DNA of 10,575 bases from Micavibrio_A sp040381535 (GTDB lineage: Bacteria; Pseudomonadota; Alphaproteobacteria; Micavibrionales; Micavibrionaceae). Of the stretch, positions 1 to 10,434 are shown one piece after another. A model generated the notes under the pieces. It saw only the letters and a program-made list of their open reading frames with translations, was not told where the DNA came from and searched no databases. The stretch lies in contig JBEIHF010000036.1 of the NCBI GenBank assembly GCA_040381535.1, positions 1 through 10,575 of the forward strand. Direction: 5' to 3'. How positions within the stretch are numbered: the first letter of the stretch is position 1; every line of letters starts with the position of its first letter. The position numbers were made by a program, and so were the translations under genes.

Positions 1-4111
<4,111 letters not shown>

Positions 4112-4132
4112 GACATCGCATTAAAAGCATTC

Positions 4133-4168
4133 AAAAGCGGCCCTTTCTTTCGGAAGGGCCGCTTTTTA
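4133..4168. terminator. Intrinsic terminator after rpoC, probably bidirectional
   Basis: A perfect 13-bp stem is formed by 4133-4145 and 4154-4166 (AAAAGCGGCCCTT paired with AAGGGCCGCTTTT), closing an 8-nt loop. A T-run follows on the plus strand (4163-4167). The A-run at the left base gives a T-run on the minus strand too. The hairpin lies 21 nt after the rpoC stop and 24 nt beyond the stop of the convergent minus-strand pilin gene, so it probably ends both transcripts. Confidence 0.9.
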
Positions 4169-4192
4169 TTTCTTCAGATTATAAACGCGTGA

Positions 4193-5251
4193 TTAATTTT
4201 TTTCGCAGTATCTTAAGGCCACATAGGCTTGTCTTGTATCATGCGGTAATGGTCCGCCCGCAACGGGGCGAAGGAAAGTTACGCCACCTGCAGCAGTCGA
4301 TATAAGAGCGGTAGGATTAATGCCGTTGCTTGTAACCCCATAACCCATTTCCCCCAAGGTAAGGGTGTCGTCATTGTTTCCTACAGGGCTGTTGAGCGCA
4401 TATCCTGCAGAAAAGCCAACTACAACTCTGCCGTCGGCATTAGCGTAGTTAGACCATCCTTGCGGACAGCTTGTAAGATTGAACGCCATCACGGCCCCTG
4501 ATGGTATGGCCGCTCCGAACGGGCTGATCGAGCGCGCGCGCAGCATATCATCAAATCTGTTCGCGCCTTCGCTGACCAGAATCGTGTTGAGGAAAGTTGA
4601 GTTGCGGTTGCAGTTTTCGGCATCAGAATTGGTTACGGGCGGTGGGCATACCGGAACAGCGCCGTTGCCGCCATTGGTAGGCACGGCCCCGGAAAGGTTT
4701 GAGCCGTGACTGACCACAACATAATGGCCAGTTCCAACAGCAGGGTTCACGATAACATCGTTACCAGCGCTGTCGATCACCCTGATGGCACCGTTGTCCG
4801 CATCATATGTTGCATCATCCGTTAAATCTTCGGTTACGGCATAGGTAAAGCGTCCACCCCATGAATCGGCGATGTAATCGTCGGGGAGATTGAGTGTTCT
4901 GACCGGCACAGAACCTATGCGGACATTTCTGCCAGCAGTCCCGGCGGTGCGAACCGTTGCTATTCCGGGTGCGGTTGTGCAATCCACGGCAACGCCGAAA
5001 GTGACATCGTCAATCGGTGACGTGAAAGGCGCAGCACAGGGGTATGCGCCTGTCTGGTTCAGGTATGTTTGAAGCGCTTCGTTGATGGCATCCAGGCGTT
5101 GGTTGGTAACGTCCATGCGGGCTTTTTTAATATAGATGGTAAGGGCGGCAGATGCGGCAGCGGTCAAAAGTCCGCTGATCAACATGACGATCGCAACCTC
5201 TACTAAGGTAAATCCTTGATTTTTATGGCTTTGCTTGACTTTAAGTGCCAT
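4193..5251 (-). CDS. Type IV prepilin-like protein with a phage tail-collar-like C-terminal domain
   Basis: A 352-residue minor-pilin or pseudopilin candidate. Residues 1-13 form a short basic leader ending in Gly13. The prepilin peptidase/N-methylation motif GFTLVE follows, with Glu18 at mature position 5, then a hydrophobic helix to about residue 40. The pilin body (about 41-245) has a YPC motif at 70-72, an AGxxVRxGxVPVRTL-like block near 107-120, a YAVTE motif at 137-141, and Cys 72, 91, 202 and 214. Residues 249-352 resemble tail-collar/tail-fibre ends: an IPSGAVMAF opening, a CPQGW motif (262-266), a GRVVVG segment and a terminal YVALRYC (343-349). The HxH residues often seen in tail-collar proteins are absent. 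A TAA immediately precedes the ATG in frame, fixing the start; the Shine-Dalgarno is weak (a GGGG run 7-10 nt upstream). It is divergent from, and homologous in its body to, the gene at 5383. The processed protein would sit in the inner membrane and then in a filament. Pilin assignment is firm; the head assignment is by pattern only. Confidence 0.85.
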   Translation of the reverse strand: MALKVKQSHKNQGFTLVEVAIVMLISGLLTAAASAALTIYIKKARMDVTNQRLDAINEALQTYLNQTGAYPCAAPFTSPIDDVTFGVAVDCTTAPGIATVRTAGTAGRNVRIGSVPVRTLNLPDDYIADSWGGRFTYAVTEDLTDDATYDADNGAIRVIDSAGNDVIVNPAVGTGHYVVVSHGSNLSGAVPTNGGNGAVPVCPPPVTNSDAENCNRNSTFLNTILVSEGANRFDDMLRARSISPFGAAIPSGAVMAFNLTSCPQGWSNYANADGRVVVGFSAGYALNSPVGNNDDTLTLGEMGYGVTSNGINPTALISTAAGGVTFLRPVAGGPLPHDTRQAYVALRYCEKN

Positions 5252-5382
5252 TTAGCGCCCCGCTTCTCATGGATAAGTATAATTTGATTATAATTAACAA
5301 TTATTTATAGGACTTCCACTAGACTATAATAAAAGGGATAGGGTGTCGACGGCTTGAATTAAAAGCAGTTGGAGCGGGACAT
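5252..5382. promoter_or_regulatory. AT-rich divergent promoter region between the two pilin-like genes
   Basis: This 131-bp gap must hold the start signals of both divergent genes. On the plus strand a perfect TATAAT lies at 5325-5330, 53 nt before the ATG, but the region 16-18 nt upstream has no good TTGACA match (best TTATTT at 5301-5306). On the minus strand TATAAT lies at 5287-5292 and TATACT at 5276-5281, also without clear -35 boxes. An interrupted palindrome, ATAATT-AAC-AATTAT (5290-5304), overlaps this AT-rich core. The missing -35 boxes are compatible with activator-dependent promoters, but AT-richness makes chance -10 matches common. Confidence 0.45.
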
Positions 5383-6888
5383 ATGAAATTTTTTAAACGG
5401 ATTTTAGACCGTAATAAGCAGGCAGGTCAGAGCGGGGTTTCCCTGATCACGACCTCGTTCATGCTCATGGTTGTGAGCCTGTTCCTCGTTGGTGGCTTGG
5501 CCATGTACAAAACATGGAACGGATTTCGCCTCACCAACGAAACAGCCGATAACATCGAACAGATTCAGCGCGCGCTTCGCCAATATGTTGTAGAAAACGG
5601 ACACTATCCTTGTCCTGCTTCATTGACGGCTGCAGTAGACACCCCAACATTCGGTGTGACATCGGCCGATGTTTGCACGGCACCAGGGGTGGCGGCAGGT
5701 ACTTTCCGCACCGCGGGCCGCGATGGTCGTACGGTTCGTGCGGGGGCTGTGCCGGTTCGGACCCTGGGTCTTGAAGATAGCATGATCACCGACCCCTATA
5801 ACAAACGCTACATATATGCGGTCACCGAAGTGTTTGCCGATACGGGTTCCATTATCAACGGTGATCTGGGCGCAATCGAGATCAGAGACGGAAATAATAA
5901 CAATGCCACAGCCGCTGTAGGTAATATCGTTCACACCCTCTACAGTATGGGCTCTGATGACAATGGGGCCTATGCTTATAACGGTACACTCATTCAAGCG
6001 TGCCAGACTAACGTAGCGGGGGGCGGGGCATTGCTTTCCGGCGAAAATTGCGATTTTTCCAACAATGCTGTTTTTAGAAATACTTTGTCAAAATCATCCA
6101 GCCAAAATAATTCTTTCACGCAAAAAGTATCGTACGCAACGGCTATGACACCGCCTTGCGTGAACACAGGAACATCGCCTTACAAAGACGTTGCGTTTCT
6201 TTTGGATACCAGCGGAAGTATGGCCGAAGATCCGGGACAACAATATTGCCCTGTGGGTATGGAAGGTTGCTCGCGTATGGACTTGGCACGCTGGGCTTTG
6301 CGCCGTGTTCTTCCTACGCGTATTTACAACAATAAGGAAACGGTCGACGCGGGTAAAACGCTTTTCACCGGATTTGTCGGATACGGAAGTACCAACACGG
6401 TTTTGAGCAAGCTGGGTGATCCGACCTTTGATGATCCGACAGGCACGGGCTACACGCCACCTTCCGAAACGGCCGTCAATTCGTCATTGGAAGGCAAACT
6501 TCAAAACATGTGTCCATCGGGCTCTACGCCGCTGGGTATTCACATGGAAGCTTTGGCAACCAGAATGGGCGATGGCACGTCCACCCAACCAAACAAGATT
6601 ATCGTGCTTTCAGACGGTTTGAGTAACAATGGAGCGCCACCTTTGACTGTTGCCAAGAATTTGAAGAAAAAATACCCCAATCTTCAGGTCGATATTATCG
6701 ATCTGGTTGGTAACAATTCTATGAAGGAAGTGGCCGAGGAAACTGGTGGCAGGTATTTTAGAACGAATAATCCCGCGGAACTCATTCAACAATTCGAAGC
6801 TGCATTGAAATTGTGTAAGACTACAACGCCAGCAACTCCGCCCGTCGACAAGCGCGGATGCGGCAGCGGCGGTAGCTGGGGCCAATAA
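5383..6888 (+). CDS. Prepilin-like protein with a C-terminal von Willebrand factor A domain
   Basis: A 501-residue modular pilin candidate. A basic N-terminus ends at Gly18, followed by VSLIT and a hydrophobic helix to about residue 41. This matches the prepilin motif except that mature position 5 is Thr23 instead of Glu. The pilin body (about 50-255) is clearly related to the divergent gene at 4193: it shares the YPC motif (75-77), the TFGV block (89-92), the AGxxxRxGxVPVRTL-like block (111-128), YAVTE (145-149) and an ENC motif (221-223). The vWA domain (about 265-478) has a complete MIDAS: Asp275, Ser277 and Ser279 in DTSGSM, Thr382 in GSTPLG, and Asp411 in LSDG. Ten cysteines suggest an extracytoplasmic, disulfide-bonded protein. 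The tail is Thr/Pro-rich, then Gly-rich. GGAG at 5371-5374, 8 nt before the ATG, supports the start. A terminator follows at 6922. vWA/MIDAS domains bind ligands through a metal ion, so an adhesive role is likely; the ligand is unknown. A non-pilin surface vWA protein is the main alternative. Confidence 0.87.
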   Translation: MKFFKRILDRNKQAGQSGVSLITTSFMLMVVSLFLVGGLAMYKTWNGFRLTNETADNIEQIQRALRQYVVENGHYPCPASLTAAVDTPTFGVTSADVCTAPGVAAGTFRTAGRDGRTVRAGAVPVRTLGLEDSMITDPYNKRYIYAVTEVFADTGSIINGDLGAIEIRDGNNNNATAAVGNIVHTLYSMGSDDNGAYAYNGTLIQACQTNVAGGGALLSGENCDFSNNAVFRNTLSKSSSQNNSFTQKVSYATAMTPPCVNTGTSPYKDVAFLLDTSGSMAEDPGQQYCPVGMEGCSRMDLARWALRRVLPTRIYNNKETVDAGKTLFTGFVGYGSTNTVLSKLGDPTFDDPTGTGYTPPSETAVNSSLEGKLQNMCPSGSTPLGIHMEALATRMGDGTSTQPNKIIVLSDGLSNNGAPPLTVAKNLKKKYPNLQVDIIDLVGNNSMKEVAEETGGRYFRTNNPAELIQQFEAALKLCKTTTPATPPVDKRGCGSGGSWGQ

Positions 6889-6921
6889 CCCTTCGGTTTC
6901 CTTATATATAACAAGTATTTA

Positions 6922-6953
6922 GGGGCTACCTTGCGGGAGCCCCGATTTTCTTT
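6922..6953 (+). terminator. Intrinsic terminator after the vWA pilin-like gene
   Basis: A GGGGCT/AGCCCC stem (6922-6927 with 6938-6943) can extend inward by two C-G pairs across a bulged A. A T-rich tract (ATTTTCTTT) follows. It begins 33 nt after the stop codon and separates the pilin gene from the str operon promoter. Confidence 0.75.
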
Positions 6954-6973
6954 AAAAAAACCTTAATAAGTGC

Positions 6974-7003
6974 TTGACCTGTAAGGCCTCCGAGTCATAT
7001 AGT
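6974..7003 (+). promoter_or_regulatory. Sigma70-type promoter of the str operon
   Basis: A TTGACC -35 box at 6974-6979 (CTTGAC if read one base earlier, the form common in alphaproteobacteria) and a TATAGT -10 box at 6998-7003 are separated by 18 nt. Transcription would start near 7010, leaving a leader of about 290 nt before rpsL. It sits directly after the upstream terminator, as expected for an independently transcribed ribosomal-protein operon. Confidence 0.7.
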
Positions 7004-7009
7004 CCGCCC

Positions 7010-7299
7010 AAATTAAGGAATCGGATGGGCTGGACGTGGAGCTTATTCCTTTGAGAAATCAGGGGATTTTCGAAAGAAAAACAAGGCACTAAACGCAGAC
7101 CCAGTATCCTTTACCCCAGGTATGGCAGGAGACACATTCTCCGGGCCGCAAAGGGCGAAAAACCGTTGGACCCCAAAGAAGCGTAATGCGGGATGGGGCG
7201 CCAAGGTAAAATTCGCGTCTTGCGTTATTCCCAGCCATACCCTAAGTAAAAAGCCATCCGCACATTGATGTTTGAAAAACTTAAGGAGAAGGCACGTAA
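7010..7299 (+). promoter_or_regulatory. Long, probably structured 5' leader of rpsL
   Basis: This stretch has no convincing gene. It contains several complementary segments. The 5' hairpin is 7015-7021 with 7045-7051 (AAGGAAT/ATTCCTT). A perfect 8-bp long-range helix joins 7119-7126 and 7234-7241 (GGTATGGC/GCCATACC). Inside it lie a GGAGA/TCTCC hairpin (7128-7132/7138-7142) and a two-part stem, TTGG/CCAA plus CCCC/GGGG (7166-7174/7195-7204). An outer helix, CGGATGG(g)CT (7022-7031) with AGCCATCCG (7252-7260), has one bulged G. The outer helix ends 22 nt before the rpsL Shine-Dalgarno (AAGGAG, 7283-7288). A second GGATGG (7191-7196) could compete for the same CCATCC. The pairings were found by eye; no known leader family was recognised. 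A 48-codon open frame (7122-7268) overlaps it. Confidence 0.5.
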
Positions 7300-7683
7300 A
7301 TGCCAACGATACAGCAATTGATTAGACAGCCTCGCGCCAAAGGCGGCAAAAAGGCAATGAAAGCCAAAAAGAACCGCGCGTTGAAATCCAACCCGCAAGT
7401 TCGTGGTGTCTGCACGCGCGTCTACACAACGACGCCGAAGAAACCGAACTCCGCTCTGCGTAAAGTTGCGAAGGTTCGTCTGACCACAGGCTTTGAAGTC
7501 ATTTGCTACATCCCCGGCGAAGGCCACAACCTGCAAGAACACTCTGTCGTCCTCATCCAAGGCGGCCGTGTAAAAGACTTGCCGGGCGTTCGTTACCGCA
7601 TCATCCGCGGCGCACTGGATACGCAAGGTGTTAAAGATCGTAAGCAAGCCCGTTCGCAATACGGCGCTAAGCGTCCTAAATAA
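7300..7683 (+). CDS. rpsL: 30S ribosomal protein S12
   Basis: S12 lies at the 30S decoding centre and the 30S/50S interface and affects reading accuracy. The protein has 127 residues, slightly longer than the E. coli form (about 124). The extra four residues fall in a Lys-rich N-terminal stretch (about 12-27). The core is fully recognisable: RGVCTRVYTTTPKKPNSALRK (about residues 35-55), PGEGHNLQEHSV, and GGRVKDLPGVRY. The two lysines classically altered in streptomycin-resistant mutants are both present: Lys47 in TPKKPNS and Lys92 in RVKDLPG. The sequence therefore predicts a streptomycin-sensitive ribosome at this locus. AAGGAG at 7283-7288, 11 nt before the ATG, supports the start. It is the first gene of the str operon; rpsG follows after only 21 nt. 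Confidence 0.98.
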   Translation: MPTIQQLIRQPRAKGGKKAMKAKKNRALKSNPQVRGVCTRVYTTTPKKPNSALRKVAKVRLTTGFEVICYIPGEGHNLQEHSVVLIQGGRVKDLPGVRYRIIRGALDTQGVKDRKQARSQYGAKRPK

Positions 7684-7704
7684 TTTAACTTGGAGAGAAG
7701 ATAG

Positions 7705-8229
7705 ATGTCTCGTCGTCGCAAACCAGAAAAACGTACCATTCTTCCCGATCCCCGTTTCGGTGATCTCGTGCTGTCCAAATTCATGAACAATCTCATGGAA
7801 GACGGTAAAAAATCCGTTGCCGAAAACATTGTTTACGGCGCGCTTGAAATCGTAGAAGCCAAAGGCAAGAACATTACCGATGACGAAGGCGAATCCGACA
7901 AAGGCAAAGCTGGTGGTTCTTCCTCCAAAGGCCTGCGCATCTTCCACCGCGTTCTGAAGAAAATCCGTCCGCAACTCGAAGTTCGTTCCCGCCGCGTCGG
8001 TGGTGCAACGTATCAGGTTCCGACCGAAGTTCGCCCAGAACGCGCAACCGCGCTCGCTATGCGCTGGATCATTGATGCAGCCCGCTCACGCGGTGAGCAT
8101 ACGATGATGGAACGTGTTGCCGGTGAAATTCTGGATGCTGCGAACGACCGCGGTACAGCTGTTAAAAAACGTGATGACACCCACAAGATGGCCGAAGCCA
8201 ACAAAGCTTTCGCGCACTATCGTTGGTAG
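7705..8229 (+). CDS. rpsG: 30S ribosomal protein S7 with an internal acidic/Gly-Ser insertion
   Basis: S7 is a primary 16S rRNA-binding protein that starts assembly of the 30S head. The N-terminus (RRRKPEKR, then LPDPRFG), the EVRSRRVGGATYQVPTEVRPER core (residues 82-103) and the C-terminal AVKKRDDTHKMAEANKAFAHYRW segment are typical. The length is 174 residues against about 156 in most alphaproteobacteria. The excess is a single low-complexity stretch at about residues 54-76, rich in Asp/Glu, Lys, Gly and Ser, in the loop between the first two helices. It is in frame and flanked by normal helix sequence. The start is supported by GGAG at 7692-7695, 9 nt before the ATG. In E. coli S7 represses its own operon by binding the rpsL-rpsG gap; that gap is only 21 nt here. 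Confidence 0.97.
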   Translation: MSRRRKPEKRTILPDPRFGDLVLSKFMNNLMEDGKKSVAENIVYGALEIVEAKGKNITDDEGESDKGKAGGSSSKGLRIFHRVLKKIRPQLEVRSRRVGGATYQVPTEVRPERATALAMRWIIDAARSRGEHTMMERVAGEILDAANDRGTAVKKRDDTHKMAEANKAFAHYRW

Positions 8230-8269
8230 TAATCAGATAAAGATAATTAGAAGGTTTTAAAAACGTATC

Positions 8270-10405
8270 ATGGCCCGTCAATACCCACTAGACCGTTATC
8301 GTAACTTCGGCATCATGGCTCACATTGATGCCGGTAAAACGACGACGACCGAGCGTATTTTGTTCTACACCGGAAAATCCCACAAGATCGGTGAAGTGCA
8401 CGATGGCGCGGCTACGATGGACTGGATGGAGCAGGAGCAAGAGCGCGGCATTACGATCACGTCCGCCGCCACCACGACATTCTGGAAGGGTGCTGAGAAC
8501 GGCGTTCAGGCCGGTCATGACATCCGTATGAACATTATCGACACGCCGGGCCACGTTGACTTCACGATCGAAGTCGAACGCTCTTTGCGTGTTCTTGATG
8601 GTGCTGTCTGTCTTTTGGACGGTAACCAAGGCGTTGAGCCTCAGACCGAAACAGTTTGGCGCCAAGGCGACAAATATCATGTTCCGCGTATCATCTTCGC
8701 GAACAAAATGGATAAAACGGGCGCTGACTTCTATATGTGCATCGATTCCGTTAAAAAGCGCCTCGGCATTGACCCGCTGGTAACGACGCTTCCGATCGGT
8801 ATTGAAACCGACTTTATCGGTATCGTTGACCTCATCAACATGAAGTCGATCATCTGGAAAGCGGAAACGCTGGGCGCCGCTTTTGAAGTGGGCGAAATTC
8901 CTGCGGATATGCTCGATAAGGCAAAACAATACCGCGAACGCATGATAGAACAGGCCGTCGAAATGGACGATTCTGCTATGGATGCTTACCTGAACGGCAT
9001 TGAGCCCGACATCAAAACGCTCAAAGCCTGTATCCGTAAAGGTACGATTGCTTTCAAGCTGATCCCGATGATGTGCGGCTCCGCATTTAAGAACAAAGGC
9101 GTTCAGCCTTTGCTTGATGCTGTTGTCGACTTCCTGCCGTCCCCGCTGGACAAAGGCGTTGTCAAAGGCACGAAGCCTGACACCGAAATTGAAGATTTCC
9201 GAGAAATGACGGACGAGGCACCTTTGTCCGGTCTGGCATTCAAAATCATGCCAGACGAATTCGTCGGCACGCTGACCTTCTTCCGCATTTACTCCGGTAA
9301 ACTCGAAGCCGGTTCTTACCTCGTGAACTCCACGAAAAACAAGAAAGAGCGTATCGGCCGTATGCTGCTGATGCACTCCAACAACCGCGAAGAGATCAAA
9401 GAAGCCCATGCAGGCGACATCGTCGCTCTCGTCGGTTTGAAAGATACGACAACGGGCGACACACTTTGCGACCCGATCAAACAGATCGTTTTGGAAAAAA
9501 TGACGTTCCCCGAGCCGGTCATCGAGATCGCCGTTGAGCCGAAAACCAAAGCCGACCAAGAAAAAATGGGTATTGCTTTGGGCAAACTCGTTTCCGAAGA
9601 TCCTTCATTCCGCGTTCATACCGATCCTGAAACGGGACAAACGATCCTCAAAGGCATGGGCGAACTTCACCTCGATATCAAAATCGACATCATGAAGCGT
9701 ACCTATGGTGTTGAAGCCAATATCGGCGCTCCTCAGGTTGCTTACCGCGAAACGATCTCCCGCGAAGCAGATGAAGATTACACTCACAAGAAACAATCCG
9801 GCGGTTCGGGTCAGTTCGCACGCGTTTTGTTCAAACTCCGTCCTCTTCCCGCAGACGCAAAAGATTCGAAGGGTGAACCGATTACGGATTACAACTTCCT
9901 TAACACGACCGTTGGCGGCTCCATTCCGAAAGAATACATTCCGGGCTTTGAAAAAGGTATGAAGGGCGCGAAGGAAACGGGCATCATCGCCGGTTTCCCG
10001 GTCATCAATATCGAAATTGAACTTTACGACGGCAAATATCACGACGTTGACTCGTCCGCTCTGGCATTCGAAATCGCTGCACGCGCAGCCTTTAAAGAAG
10101 CCATGGCAAAAGCAGGTCCCCAGCTTTTGGAACCTGTCATGAAAGTAGAAGTCGTAACGCCGGAAGAATATATGGGCGATGTTATTGGCGACTTGAACAG
10201 CCGCCGCGGCATGATCCAAGGCATGGAAGATCGCGGTAACGCGAAAGTGGTGCTTGCAATGGTACCTCTGGCGAACATGTTCGGTTACATCAACACGCTG
10301 CGCGGCATGTCCAAAGGACGTGCTTCCTACACAATGGAATTCGATCACTACGAAGCGGTTCCGGCGAACGTTGTTGAAGAAGTTAAAAAGAAATTGGCCG
10401 CATAA
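8270..10405 (+). CDS. fusA: Elongation factor G
   Basis: EF-G is the cytosolic GTPase that drives ribosomal translocation and, with ribosome recycling factor, splits post-termination ribosomes. The protein is 711 residues, slightly longer than the usual 690-705. The GTPase motifs are complete: G1 AHIDAGKTT (17-25), G2 within RGITIT (59-64), G3 DTPGH (91-95, with catalytic His95), G4 NKMD (145-148) and G5 GSA (270-272). A slightly longer loop lies before the G3 strand (about 73-86). The remaining domains are complete to a VPANVVEEVKKKLAA end. The gene lies 40 nt after rpsG. Its only Shine-Dalgarno-like sequence, AGAAGG (8249-8254), is unusually far from the ATG (15 nt). The start is set by homology, with the conserved LDRYRNFGIMAHIDAGK region near the N-terminus. 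Position within the str operon argues for the main housekeeping EF-G rather than a paralogue. Confidence 0.98.
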   Translation: MARQYPLDRYRNFGIMAHIDAGKTTTTERILFYTGKSHKIGEVHDGAATMDWMEQEQERGITITSAATTTFWKGAENGVQAGHDIRMNIIDTPGHVDFTIEVERSLRVLDGAVCLLDGNQGVEPQTETVWRQGDKYHVPRIIFANKMDKTGADFYMCIDSVKKRLGIDPLVTTLPIGIETDFIGIVDLINMKSIIWKAETLGAAFEVGEIPADMLDKAKQYRERMIEQAVEMDDSAMDAYLNGIEPDIKTLKACIRKGTIAFKLIPMMCGSAFKNKGVQPLLDAVVDFLPSPLDKGVVKGTKPDTEIEDFREMTDEAPLSGLAFKIMPDEFVGTLTFFRIYSGKLEAGSYLVNSTKNKKERIGRMLLMHSNNREEIKEAHAGDIVALVGLKDTTTGDTLCDPIKQIVLEKMTFPEPVIEIAVEPKTKADQEKMGIALGKLVSEDPSFRVHTDPETGQTILKGMGELHLDIKIDIMKRTYGVEANIGAPQVAYRETISREADEDYTHKKQSGGSGQFARVLFKLRPLPADAKDSKGEPITDYNFLNTTVGGSIPKEYIPGFEKGMKGAKETGIIAGFPVINIEIELYDGKYHDVDSSALAFEIAARAAFKEAMAKAGPQLLEPVMKVEVVTPEEYMGDVIGDLNSRRGMIQGMEDRGNAKVVLAMVPLANMFGYINTLRGMSKGRASYTMEFDHYEAVPANVVEEVKKKLAA

Positions 10406-10434
10406 GCAAAGAATTGAAATAGGAGACTAAAGAC

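Noticed and set aside
4112..7299. Mobile element as the carrier of the pilin pair
   Set aside because: No transposase, integrase, tRNA-type attachment site, terminal inverted repeat or target duplication could be seen at either edge.
7043..7306. Minus-strand open frame of 87 codons covering the rpsL leader
   Set aside because: Its start would lie inside rpsL, it has no recognisable domain, and the region is better explained as a structured leader of the str operon.
7300..7683. Streptomycin-resistant rpsL allele
   Set aside because: Both key lysines (Lys47 and Lys92 here) are unchanged, so the sequence predicts sensitivity at this target.
8288..9559. Minus-strand open frame of 423 codons inside fusA
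   Set aside because: Antisense to the intact GTPase and domain II regions of EF-G, with no recognisable motif. Treated as a codon-bias shadow.
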